From Hydrogenophilales bacterium 16-61-112 (lineage in GTDB: Bacteria; Pseudomonadota; Gammaproteobacteria; Burkholderiales; Thiobacillaceae): DNA of 39,336 bases. The DNA lies in NCBI GenBank assembly GCA_002257045.1, contig NCHD01000020.1, positions 1-39,336 on the forward strand. Reading direction: 5' to 3'. The position numbers and the translations under genes were made by a program. Below the pieces are notes generated by a model. The model saw only the letters and a program-made list of their open reading frames with translations. It was not told the DNA's origin and did no database searches. Positions 24,291 to 32,453 of this stretch are shown here, one piece after another; position 1 is the first letter of the stretch, and the number at the start of each line of letters is the position of its first letter.

Positions 24291-27200
24291 ATGGACAACA
24301 ACATCGACAACCAGCACGCCGGACAGGAATTGCGGCGCGACAAGCGTTTTCAGGTCTCCCAGGCAGCCATCATCTCGCAAGCCGGGTATCCCGAAATCGC
24401 CTGCGAGATTCGGGATTTCTGCGTAGGCGGTCTTTTCCTCAAATTCACCGCCCCGGAAGCAGCCATCACCGCCCTGGCCAAACGCGTCAACGCCGAAGTG
24501 GAAATCGTCTTCACCTCGGCCTCCAGCAGCAGCACGCTCAACTTTCAGGTGCCTGCGCTGCTCAAGCGGCTGAGTCCGCTGGGCGTCGGCGTCTCGTTCA
24601 TTCGCCCGCCGCTCGATGCGCTGCGCGCGCTGCAAAAGCTGCGCATGGCGGGCCACCGGCAAAAACTTGCCGCGCTGCCGACCTCGAAGGCTTTCCCCCA
24701 TCTGCGCCAGGCCAGCACCACGCTGCTGAATGAAACTCTGCTGCATGCGCACGGCCAGATGATGCAGGTGCTGGGCGACAAGCTCGGCGCGGCAGCGACA
24801 CAGGCGTCCGGCATCGCCGAACATAGCGGCTTGCTGAGCGCGATGCATGAAATCAGCCAGCAGTCCGCCGCGGTGCAAACCCGCTTCGTGCAGCAGGTGA
24901 TTGACGCGCTGAAGCAAGACAACGCGGTGCGGCGCCAGGTCAAGTCAGGCACCAGCGACGGCGGCCTGGCGCTGGTAGACGAACTGGATTTTGAAGATTG
25001 GCTCGCCACCTCGACCGAAGTGCACAGGCTGGAAGAACAGTTTCGCGAACAGCTGGCCGACATCGAGCCGCGCATCGGCCAGTTGTTCGGCTTTGCCTGC
25101 GACCACAGCACCAACCCGTTCGGTCCCGGCGTCATCGGCCATGCTTTCCGCAGCGCACTGCAGGATGTTCCAGTGTCGGCGCGCGCACGGCAGGTGGCCT
25201 ACACCACCCTGCGCGAAGCCCTGTCCGACCAGCTGGCGCCGCTGTATTCGGAGTTGCTGGCGATGCTGCCGGTTTCGCAGGCAGAAACCCAGTCGCAGCC
25301 AACGCCCTCGGCTGCGCCGCCGTCGCCTGCCGACGCCAACCAGGTCGCACCCGACCGGCCCGAGCCCGACCCGGCCGGCACCTCGCCTCCCCAAAGCACG
25401 CTCAGCCGCCTGACCAGTTCCCTGATGGATTTTTTCCAGGGCAATCAGGGCGGCCCGCGCAACCCGGCCAACGCCGCAGGCGCGCCGATGCCTTCGGGCG
25501 CTGCGGCGCCGCAATCCGGCCCGGCAGGCTACTCCCAGCAGCCTGCCGGCGCGGCGGGGCCGGGTGTGGCGCATTCGCCGGTGTTGCAGCGGCTGGCGGC
25601 AGCCGGCGCCTTGCCGCCCGCCGTCACACACGAGATGCAGCGCTCGGTCGACATGTTCGGCGCGCTGTTCGACACCATGCACGCCGAAAAAACGGTCAGC
25701 GAAAGCATGCGGCCGTTTTTCCAGCAGCTCGAAACCAACCTCATCAAGCTGGCGATGTCCGATCCGCAGTTCCTCAATTCGCCCAGTCACCCGGCGCACA
25801 AGGTGCTGAACACGCTCGACCGCATCAGCATGGTGGCGGGCGACGACGGCAAGATAGGCGACGCGCGGCTGATGCGGCTGATGAGCCGCTGGACCGACCG
25901 CATCAACCTCGAAGCCGACAAGAACCCGGGGGTGTTCGAAGAAGCGCGCACCCAGCTCGAACGCGTGGTCAAGCCACTACTCTCCGAGCGGGCCGCGCGG
26001 GTATTCCGCCTGCAGGAAATGTGCGAAGGCCGCCAGAACGCCGAGATCATTAAGCAGCGCATCCTGCGCGAACTGCTGGCTCAGCTTGAGACCCAGCCGG
26101 TGCCCAACGCCGTGATCGAGTTGCTCAACGGCGGCTGGCGCAATGTGCTGTTCACCACCGAAATGCGCCATGGCGCCGAAAGCGACGACGCGCGCGAAGC
26201 CTGGCAAGTGCTGCGGCAACTGTGCGGCTGGCTCGACCCGGAGCTCGCCGAGCCACCATCGGCCAGCGATGTTCAGGCCTTGCTGCAACGCATCGACCAT
26301 GACCTCACCCAGGTGTGCGCCGACAAGTTCGCGCAGGACCGCATCGTCGACCAGCTCGCCACCACCCTGTTCGAAACCAACAAAACCCAGCACCCGCGCA
26401 CCGCGATTGCCGCCCGCCTGATCGACGCCGGCAGCGAACCACTCACCGAAGAGCAGGACAACCTGGCCGAACGCCTGCGCGTCGGAGACTGGCTGCAATT
26501 CAAATCGCAGGACACCCCGCTCAATCTGATCTGGATCGGCGACCAGCCGCACGTGTACGTGTTCGCCAACTATCGCGGCATCAAAAAACTCGACCTCAAG
26601 CGACCGGAGCTGCTGCAAGCACTGGAAGCCGGCGAAGCGCAATGGACCGAAGACCTCGAGTTGCCGCTGATGGATCGCTCCTACAGCGCGATGATCCAGA
26701 AAATGCAGCGCGACCTGCTGTGGCAGGCCTCGCACGACTCCGCCACTGGCCTGGCCAACCGCAAGAGCTTCTTCCGCGCGATCCGCCGCGCCTGGCTGCG
26801 CAGCCAGGCCACCGCAGGCGGCTATGCCGTCGGCGTCATCCAGTTCGACATCAGCAATCCGGCCGGCGAGGCTGCGGGGAGCGACATCCGCACCCCCATC
26901 CTGCGCGAACTCGCCCAGCTGCTGCCCACGCTATTGCCGGCCAGCGCCCAGTTGGCGCGCGCCGGCGAGTCCGGTCTCGCATTCTGGATCGAGGCCGCCG
27001 ATGGCGACGCCGCCCAGGCGCAGGCCGAGGCGCTGCTCGGCACACTGACCGCCCACCCGCAGGAAGTCCATGGCATACGCTATCGCGTGCAGATGGCGGC
27101 CGGCCTGATGTGGGCAAGCGACTGCCTCAGCCCGGAAACCTATTTCGACAACGCCAACGCTGCCAGCGCCCGCGCGCGTGAATCCGGGCAAGCGGTTGTG

Positions 27201-27992
27201 CAATACAGCAGCGAAGTCAACGACAGCGGCGTGCTGGCCTTGGCGCAATGGGCGCACGAACTGACCTCCATCCTCGCCCACAACCAGCTCAGCCTCAACT
27301 GCCAGCCGGTGGTGGCCGCGGCTGATGTCGCGCGCACCCCGCTGTATTACGAAGTGCTGCTGCATCCCACCGCGCATGACGCACGCGCCATCTCCACCGG
27401 CGACCTGATCGACGTCGCCGCGCGCCTGCAACGCATCACCGAAATCGATCGCTGGGTGGTGAAAACCGTCCTGCACTGGATGCGCGAGCACGCTGACACC
27501 GTGGGATCGATTGGCGGCCTGTCGATCAACCTGTCCGGCCAATCGGTCACCAATCCGCTGTTTCTGAAGTTTTTGCTGGCGGAACTGGCGCGCGGCGATC
27601 TCCCCGGGAACAAGCTCATTTTCGAAATCAGCGAAGCCGATGCCGTCGAGGGCCACGCCCAGACCCAGCTGTTCATGCGCCAACTCCAGCGCCACGGCTG
27701 CCGCTTCACCCTCGACGACTTCGGCATCGGCAGCAGCTCCTATACCAGCCTGAAGAGCATGAAGCTCGATTACCTGAAAATCGACCGCAACCTGGTGCGC
27801 GAAATCGGCACCAGCATGATCGACGAAGCCCTGGTGCGTTCCATCCTCGAAACCGGCAGCTTCCTCGGCATCAAGACCGTGGCGGGCTTCATCGAAGACC
27901 CCGATTTCCTCGCCACACTGGTCGAAATGGGAGTCGATTGCGTGCAGGGGTATTTCATCGGCGAACCGCTGCCGTTGGATAGCTTGGAATAA
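24291..27992 (+). CDS. PilZ-DUF1631-GGDEF-EAL multidomain c-di-GMP protein
   Basis: 1233 aa (ATG at 24288 is also possible; AGAGG spacing favours 24291). Domains in order: PilZ-like (~12-115; RRDKRF and the DFCVGGLFLKF strand), DUF1631 (~125-760, with a Pro/Ala-rich linker near 345-425), degenerate GGDEF (~800-955) and EAL (~985-1230). The GGDEF part keeps the HDSATGLANRKSF start but has RAGESGLAFWI at the signature, so it should not make c-di-GMP. The EAL part has YEVLLHP instead of EAL/ExL yet keeps the catalytic-type residues NLSGQS, ISEADAVE, DDFGIGSSS and KIDRNLV, so phosphodiesterase activity is possible. Cytoplasmic, no membrane segments. Likely binds and perhaps degrades c-di-GMP; the target process is unknown. 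Confidence 0.85.
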   Translation: MDNNIDNQHAGQELRRDKRFQVSQAAIISQAGYPEIACEIRDFCVGGLFLKFTAPEAAITALAKRVNAEVEIVFTSASSSSTLNFQVPALLKRLSPLGVGVSFIRPPLDALRALQKLRMAGHRQKLAALPTSKAFPHLRQASTTLLNETLLHAHGQMMQVLGDKLGAAATQASGIAEHSGLLSAMHEISQQSAAVQTRFVQQVIDALKQDNAVRRQVKSGTSDGGLALVDELDFEDWLATSTEVHRLEEQFREQLADIEPRIGQLFGFACDHSTNPFGPGVIGHAFRSALQDVPVSARARQVAYTTLREALSDQLAPLYSELLAMLPVSQAETQSQPTPSAAPPSPADANQVAPDRPEPDPAGTSPPQSTLSRLTSSLMDFFQGNQGGPRNPANAAGAPMPSGAAAPQSGPAGYSQQPAGAAGPGVAHSPVLQRLAAAGALPPAVTHEMQRSVDMFGALFDTMHAEKTVSESMRPFFQQLETNLIKLAMSDPQFLNSPSHPAHKVLNTLDRISMVAGDDGKIGDARLMRLMSRWTDRINLEADKNPGVFEEARTQLERVVKPLLSERAARVFRLQEMCEGRQNAEIIKQRILRELLAQLETQPVPNAVIELLNGGWRNVLFTTEMRHGAESDDAREAWQVLRQLCGWLDPELAEPPSASDVQALLQRIDHDLTQVCADKFAQDRIVDQLATTLFETNKTQHPRTAIAARLIDAGSEPLTEEQDNLAERLRVGDWLQFKSQDTPLNLIWIGDQPHVYVFANYRGIKKLDLKRPELLQALEAGEAQWTEDLELPLMDRSYSAMIQKMQRDLLWQASHDSATGLANRKSFFRAIRRAWLRSQATAGGYAVGVIQFDISNPAGEAAGSDIRTPILRELAQLLPTLLPASAQLARAGESGLAFWIEAADGDAAQAQAEALLGTLTAHPQEVHGIRYRVQMAAGLMWASDCLSPETYFDNANAASARARESGQAVVQYSSEVNDSGVLALAQWAHELTSILAHNQLSLNCQPVVAAADVARTPLYYEVLLHPTAHDARAISTGDLIDVAARLQRITEIDRWVVKTVLHWMREHADTVGSIGGLSINLSGQSVTNPLFLKFLLAELARGDLPGNKLIFEISEADAVEGHAQTQLFMRQLQRHGCRFTLDDFGIGSSSYTSLKSMKLDYLKIDRNLVREIGTSMIDEALVRSILETGSFLGIKTVAGFIEDPDFLATLVEMGVDCVQGYFIGEPLPLDSLE

Positions 27993-28369
27993 ACATTCAG
28001 ACAACCAGCAACCCGTGGCCTGCGCGACAGGTGACTGGCTGCATGGACAAGAGGGTTTTATGCTGGCCGGAAAGGCTTTGGTAAAAGGCCGAACAGCCAG
28101 ATGCCTTGGCAGGTATCGACCCTGAGGAGACGGTCGTGCCTTGCTCTCCGAACGTCCTTTAATTCAGCTTTCGCGGACGTTTAACTCATGTGTCGGCATT
28201 CTTTACGCACCACTTGCCCTTCGCGCTCTCTGCTTAATTAAAAGACATAATAATCAGCATCATACTTGTGTTGGCGTTGTTCTTGCTTGTAAGTTCACGC
28301 ACATTTTAAGAATGTGATACAGAGCCAGTCAGGCCACAAAACAATATTAAATGTATTAAGGGAAACTTA
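27993..28369. other. 377-bp intergenic region with consecutive hairpins and a sigma-54 promoter
   Basis: Three hairpins stand in a row: GGCTTT/AAGGCC (28074-28090), a two-tier stem GGCA-CGACC/GGTCG-TGCC (28108-28140) and AACGTCC/GGACGTT (28151-28181). They could be the 3' end of the upstream gene or a structured RNA; I cannot match them to a known riboswitch. The right half is AT-rich and holds the sigma-54 promoter at 28271-28287. No gene is seen. Confidence 0.5.
28271..28287 (+). promoter_or_regulatory. sigma-54 promoter of the second PEP-CTERM gene
   Basis: TTGGCGTTGTTCTTGCT has the invariant GG and GC with ten bases between and matches YTGGC...TTGCW. The predicted start near 28298 gives a ~72-base leader. 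PEP-CTERM genes in floc-forming betaproteobacteria are known to be controlled by PrsK/PrsR with RpoN, which this site fits. Confidence 0.6.
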
Positions 28370-29098
28370 ATGAAAAGTGTGATGCTTCTCGCTGCCCTTG
28401 GCGGCCTTGCTCTTATCCATCAAACCGAGCCTTTAGCCGCGGAGGCCACCAAGTTCGTCATCGATCCCGCTCACAGCTATGTCAAAGCGTACGTTTTCAA
28501 GGGCTGGGTAAATGATGGCGATACATGGGACAACTCTGGTGTGTCCTGGCGAGTTGACTGGACGCTTTCGACCTTCCAATTAACTGGCTCATTTACGGTG
28601 GAGACGATTCCTTCTGGGTCGAGCCCGGAATGGAATCGGCTCTATCTAGTTCAGAACGAGGTCGTGACTGACGCGCCGGAGTATGCATCTTTCTATTTGC
28701 CGGACTTCTTCTCTGTGTCGGGTGAGAGCGTGAGTTACTCGAGTCACCCCTGTTTTGACACGGGCTTTTACGCCCCGCCAGGCGAATACTGGTCCTGCTC
28801 GGGTGGGCAAAGGGGGATCAGCCGAGTAGACGAAGGTACGCTTATAAGCGGAGTGATGGTGCTCGAAGGTGCAATCTCGGATGATCAAAATTTCTGGGGC
28901 CCCAGTAGTTATGGCATCGTGTTGCCCTATGGCACAGAGCCCGATCCCGAACTTGCGATTGACTACAGCTACGTGAATGACTTGTTCCAGTACCACATGG
29001 TGGCAGTGTCCTCAGTTCCCGAGCCTGAACCCAGCTTGCTGATGCTGGCAGGGGTTGGCTTACTCGGTTACGTCGTCAGACGCCGAAAATTTGTATAG
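28370..29098 (+). CDS. PEP-CTERM sorting domain protein
   Basis: 242 aa, ATG with AAGGGA upstream. Signal peptide (~1-24), an acidic, Trp/Tyr/Ser-rich beta domain (~28-210) with two Cys in the middle (SHPCFD...WSCSGG), and the C-terminal sorting signal VPEPEP, hydrophobic helix (LLMLAGVGLLGYVV) and RRRK. Exported and expected to be processed by an exosortase outside this window and retained with extracellular polymer. Base composition is clearly lower in GC than the surrounding housekeeping genes, which hints at transfer or relaxed codon use. No relation to the first PEP-CTERM protein beyond the C-terminus. Confidence 0.85.
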   Translation: MKSVMLLAALGGLALIHQTEPLAAEATKFVIDPAHSYVKAYVFKGWVNDGDTWDNSGVSWRVDWTLSTFQLTGSFTVETIPSGSSPEWNRLYLVQNEVVTDAPEYASFYLPDFFSVSGESVSYSSHPCFDTGFYAPPGEYWSCSGGQRGISRVDEGTLISGVMVLEGAISDDQNFWGPSSYGIVLPYGTEPDPELAIDYSYVNDLFQYHMVAVSSVPEPEPSLLMLAGVGLLGYVVRRRKFV

Positions 29099-29282
29099 AT
29101 TCTATGAATTCAGGCATGTGGGAAAGTGCCCCCTCGCGCTGGTGGCTAACCGGCTTGGAGCGCCCCTCCAACTACACGTTGACTGTCCGCTTAGAGACGC
29201 CAGAGCCGACCTTTACAGTGATCACACCCACCGGCCGTTTCTGGCCGATTTCCGCCCTCCACGTAGCCAAAACCCTGCCTCC

Positions 29283-30224
29283 TTACCCATACAACTGAAC
29301 GGCGAATCCATCCCGCTCCCAGTCGCGAATCAGTTTCCAGCCAGCGCTTGCGGCGATGGCGCTGAATTCGTCGCCGCGAAACTTGTAGGAGTTTTCGGTG
29401 TGCAGCGCTTCACCCAGATTGAAATGAAAGCGCTGGCCCGCCACGCTGACGCTTTGCTCGATCAGACTGACCAGATGCATTTCGATACGCCCGGCGGTCG
29501 GATTATAGAACGCGTAGTGGCGGAACTGGCTGAGGTTGAAGTCGGCGTCGAGTTCGCGATTCAAACGCGCCAGCAGGTTGAGGTTGAATGCGGCGGTGAC
29601 GCCCGCGGCATCGTTGTAGGCGCGGTGCAGTTGGACCGGGTCTTTCTTCAGATCGAAGCCGATGAGCAACTGGCCCGGTTCGCCCGCCAGGCGGCGAAAC
29701 CGCGCCAACAAGGCGACGGCGTCGGTCGGCGCGAAGTTGCCGATGCTGGAGCCGGGATAGTAGATCAGCCGCCGGTCTGCCGTGAGGTAGGGCGCGGCGG
29801 CTTCCAGATTGTGAATGAAGTCCATCCCCAGTGCGGTCACCGCCACCCCGGGGGAGTCGGCGGCAAGCAGGCCGGCGGCGGCGGCGAGCGGCGCCCCGGC
29901 AATGTCCAGCACCACCAGTTGGCTGGGCCGCAAGGCATCGAGCAAGGTGCGGACTTTGATGCAGTCGCCCGCGCCCGGCTCGATGATGCAATCGACCGTG
30001 CCGATCGCGGCTGCAATCTCGGGTAGATGCGCCGCCATGAGCGCCTGTTCGGTGCGGCAGAGGACGTATTCGGGTTGTGCGCAAATAGCCTCGAACAGGT
30101 GGCACCCGGCTGCGTCGTAAAAATATTTGGGCGGAATGGCCCTGGGCTGCGCGGCCAGTCCCGCCAGCACGTCGGCGCGCAGGTCGTCGCGGGCAGCGGG
30201 AAAGTCAAAGAACTGCAGCGCCAT
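29283..30224 (-). CDS. egtD: L-histidine N-alpha-methyltransferase (EgtD)
   Basis: 313 aa SAM-dependent enzyme that makes hercynine (trimethylhistidine), the substrate for ergothioneine or selenoneine formation. EgtD marks: YFYDAAGCHLFEAICAQPEY, IEPGAGDCIKVRTLL (SAM loop), YYPGSSIGNF, DLKKDPVQL, AYNDAAGVTAAFNLNLL, RIEMHLVS and GEALHTENSYKF, in order and at the family length. It starts immediately after the selD stop with no gap, so egtD and selD form one unit on the minus strand. This placement next to selD and senA is the basis for the selenoneine reading. Confidence 0.93.
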   Translation of the reverse strand: MALQFFDFPAARDDLRADVLAGLAAQPRAIPPKYFYDAAGCHLFEAICAQPEYVLCRTEQALMAAHLPEIAAAIGTVDCIIEPGAGDCIKVRTLLDALRPSQLVVLDIAGAPLAAAAGLLAADSPGVAVTALGMDFIHNLEAAAPYLTADRRLIYYPGSSIGNFAPTDAVALLARFRRLAGEPGQLLIGFDLKKDPVQLHRAYNDAAGVTAAFNLNLLARLNRELDADFNLSQFRHYAFYNPTAGRIEMHLVSLIEQSVSVAGQRFHFNLGEALHTENSYKFRGDEFSAIAASAGWKLIRDWERDGFAVQLYG

Positions 30225-31230
30225 TCAGGCAACGACCGTCACGTTGGTTCCGGCGTGCAGGCTGCCGATTTCTACCGCGCCAGCAAAGCCGTGCCGATGG
30301 AACACGTCGAGCACGGCCTGACGGAATTCAGGCGCGCAACTCACCAGCAGGCCGCCGCTGGTTTGCGGGTCGCTCAGAATCGCCTGCTGCCAGTCGGCGA
30401 TGCCCTCAAACAGGCTGACTTCAGCGCCGTAGCCCGCCCAGTTACGCTGGCTGGCGCCGGTGACATGGCCCGCCTGCGCAAGCTCGGCGACACCCGGCAA
30501 CAGCGGCAGGCGTGCGAGTTCAACGCGCGCGGCGAGCTTCGAGGCGCGGGTGATTTCGAGCAGGTGTCCGGCGAGGCCAAAGCCGGTTATGTCGGTGAGC
30601 GCGTGGACGCCATCGAGCCCGGCGAGATCGGTGCCGGCGGTGTTGAGCTGGGTGGTGGCGGCGATCATCGCAGCGTACTGGTCGGCGCTCAGCAGTTCTT
30701 TTTTCAGCGCGGCGCTGTAGATGCCGACGCCGAGCGGCTTGCCGAGAATCAGCACGTCGCCGTCCTGGCCGCCCGAATTTTTCTTGACGCGGCCCGGCGA
30801 TAGGAATGCCGGCCGCCTTGCACACCGCTTCGCCGCCCGCGAGAATCTGGCGGATGACGTCGTTGGACAGCTTGCCGATCGGCATGCCGACGATGGCCAG
30901 CGCGAACAACGGCCGGCCGCCCATGGAATACACATCGGACAGCGCATTGGTAGCGGCGATGCGGCCGAACTCATAGGGGTCGTCCACGATCGGCATGAAA
31001 AAATCGGTGGTGGCGACAATGGCCTGTTCGTCGTTCAGGCGATAGACCGCGGCGTCGTCGCCATGCTCGATGCCCACCAGCAAATCAGGATAGGCTGCCG
31101 CCAGATTCGATGTAAAAGGCGTGCCGGCGAGAATTTCGCGCAGCACGGCCGGCGCAATTTTGCAGCCGCAGCCGCCGCCATGCGAAAACTGGGTCAGGCG
31201 GATGGGGGGATTTGAAGTGACGTCGCTCAT
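30225..31230 (-). pseudogene. selD: selenide, water dikinase gene with frame-breaking internal deletion
   Basis: SelD makes selenophosphate from selenide and ATP. The N-terminal half is normal: the active-site loop GGGCGCK (C21, K24), [40 protein letters not shown] and GIPIAG. The C-terminal half is normal too ([53 protein letters not shown]) but lies in another frame. Between them, near 30790-30800, about 22 conserved codons (the GHSID...EPIYGL region) are missing with a frame change. As written the gene cannot make SelD. It is either a recent loss or a sequence/assembly error; the rest shows no decay. In selenoneine loci SelD (SenC) supplies selenophosphate. Confidence 0.85.
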
Positions 31231-31292
31231 GTTCAGAATTCACCTGTGGTTTAAATTGAAAGTGGCGCTTGAATTTACGGTATCTATATAGC

Positions 31293-32453
31293 ATGAACCT
31301 CGATCGCCCCGTCAGCGGCCACACGCCGGAACAGCTCATCGCCAGCCTGATGCAGGCGCGCGAACAACTGCAAGCGCTCGTTGCCTGCCTCCCGGCAGAC
31401 GGCTGGCTGGGGCCGCGTGACCCGTTCCTGAATCCGCCCCTGTGGGAGCTCGGCCACATCGTATGGTTCCAGGAACGCTGGTGTCTGCGCGCGCGGGCGG
31501 ATGGCAGCCTTGCCGACAGCCTGCTGCCGGGCGCCGATGCGCTGTACGACTCGTCTGCCGTGTCGCACGACACGCGCTGGGATCTGCCCCTGCTGCCACC
31601 CGCCGCGCTCGATGCGTATGCCGACCAGGTGACCGCAGCGGTGACGGCCCGACTGCGCAGCGCGTTCAGTCCTGCGCTGGCCTATATGGCCGAGCTGTGC
31701 CTGTATCACGAACTGATGCACATCGAGGCCTGGTGGATGGCTTTTCAGTACCTGGGTTATGCACCGCCCGCTGCACTGACGCTGCCGGACAACCTGCCCT
31801 TGCTTGCCACACGGCTGCCATTTGCCGAAGCCAAGGTGTGGCTGGGCAGCGGCACCCGTGAAGGTTTCATTTTCGACAACGAAAAATGGCGGCATACCCT
31901 CCACGTCCCGGCATTCGACATCGACGCGACCCCGGTGAGCGAAGCCGCCTTTGCGGCCTTCGTCGACGCCGGCGGCTACCAGCACCGCGCAGCGTGGTCG
32001 GAGGCAGGCTGGGCCTGGCGCACGGCCAGCGGCGCAAACCACCCGGTGTACTGGCGCAAGACGGATGACGGCTGGCAGGTGCGCCGCTTCACGCAATGGA
32101 CGCCGCTGCATGCGGGCGCACCCATGCTGCATGTGAATGGTTTTGAAGCCGAGGCCTGTGCCACCTGGCTGGGACGCCGCCTGCCCAGCGCAGCCGAATG
32201 GCAGCACGCGACCGGGTCGGCTGATTGTGTCTGGGGGGCGGGCTGGGAATGGACGCGCGATGCCTTCGCACCCTACCCCGGATTTGAGCCCGATCCGTAC
32301 CGCGACTATTCGCAACCCTGGTTCCACACCCATCGGGAATTGCGCGGCGGCGGGCCGCTGACCGATGCGCGGCTCAAACGCGCAGGCTTTCGCAACTTCT
32401 ATTTGCCACAGCGGCGCGATGCGTTTGCGGGCTTTCGAACAGCCAGCGTTTAG
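31293..32453 (+). CDS. senA: EgtB/SenA-type sulfoxide/selenoxide synthase (probable selenoneine synthase)
   Basis: 386 aa from the ATG at 31293. An N-terminal DinB-like helical domain holds the iron triad H55 (WELGHIVWFQERW) and H139/H143 (YHELMHIEAWWM); the C-terminal formylglycine-enzyme-like domain (~180-384) ends with the family signature GFRNFYLPQRRDAFAGFR. EgtB links hercynine to a thiol; SenA links it to selenosugar. The HELMHIEAWW segment and adjacency to selD favour SenA; EgtB remains the alternative. It diverges from selD-egtD (62 bp apart) and its stop overlaps the stop of hemW on the other strand. No senB-like gene is in the window. No good ribosome site is seen before the ATG. 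Confidence 0.7.
   Translation: MNLDRPVSGHTPEQLIASLMQAREQLQALVACLPADGWLGPRDPFLNPPLWELGHIVWFQERWCLRARADGSLADSLLPGADALYDSSAVSHDTRWDLPLLPPAALDAYADQVTAAVTARLRSAFSPALAYMAELCLYHELMHIEAWWMAFQYLGYAPPAALTLPDNLPLLATRLPFAEAKVWLGSGTREGFIFDNEKWRHTLHVPAFDIDATPVSEAAFAAFVDAGGYQHRAAWSEAGWAWRTASGANHPVYWRKTDDGWQVRRFTQWTPLHAGAPMLHVNGFEAEACATWLGRRLPSAAEWQHATGSADCVWGAGWEWTRDAFAPYPGFEPDPYRDYSQPWFHTHRELRGGGPLTDARLKRAGFRNFYLPQRRDAFAGFRTASV

Noticed and set aside
23096-24733. 545-codon open frame on the plus strand across aroG
   Set aside because: It lies antisense to aroG and extends over the leader into the PilZ gene in another frame; the translation is Arg/His/Gly-rich and shows no domain. GC-rich shadow.
28060-28150. 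c-di-GMP (GEMM-I) riboswitch between the EAL protein and PEP-CTERM gene
   Set aside because: Some bases (AAAGGC, GGCC, AGCCAG) recall the motif, but the conserved core could not be lined up and the element is upstream of the sigma-54 start.
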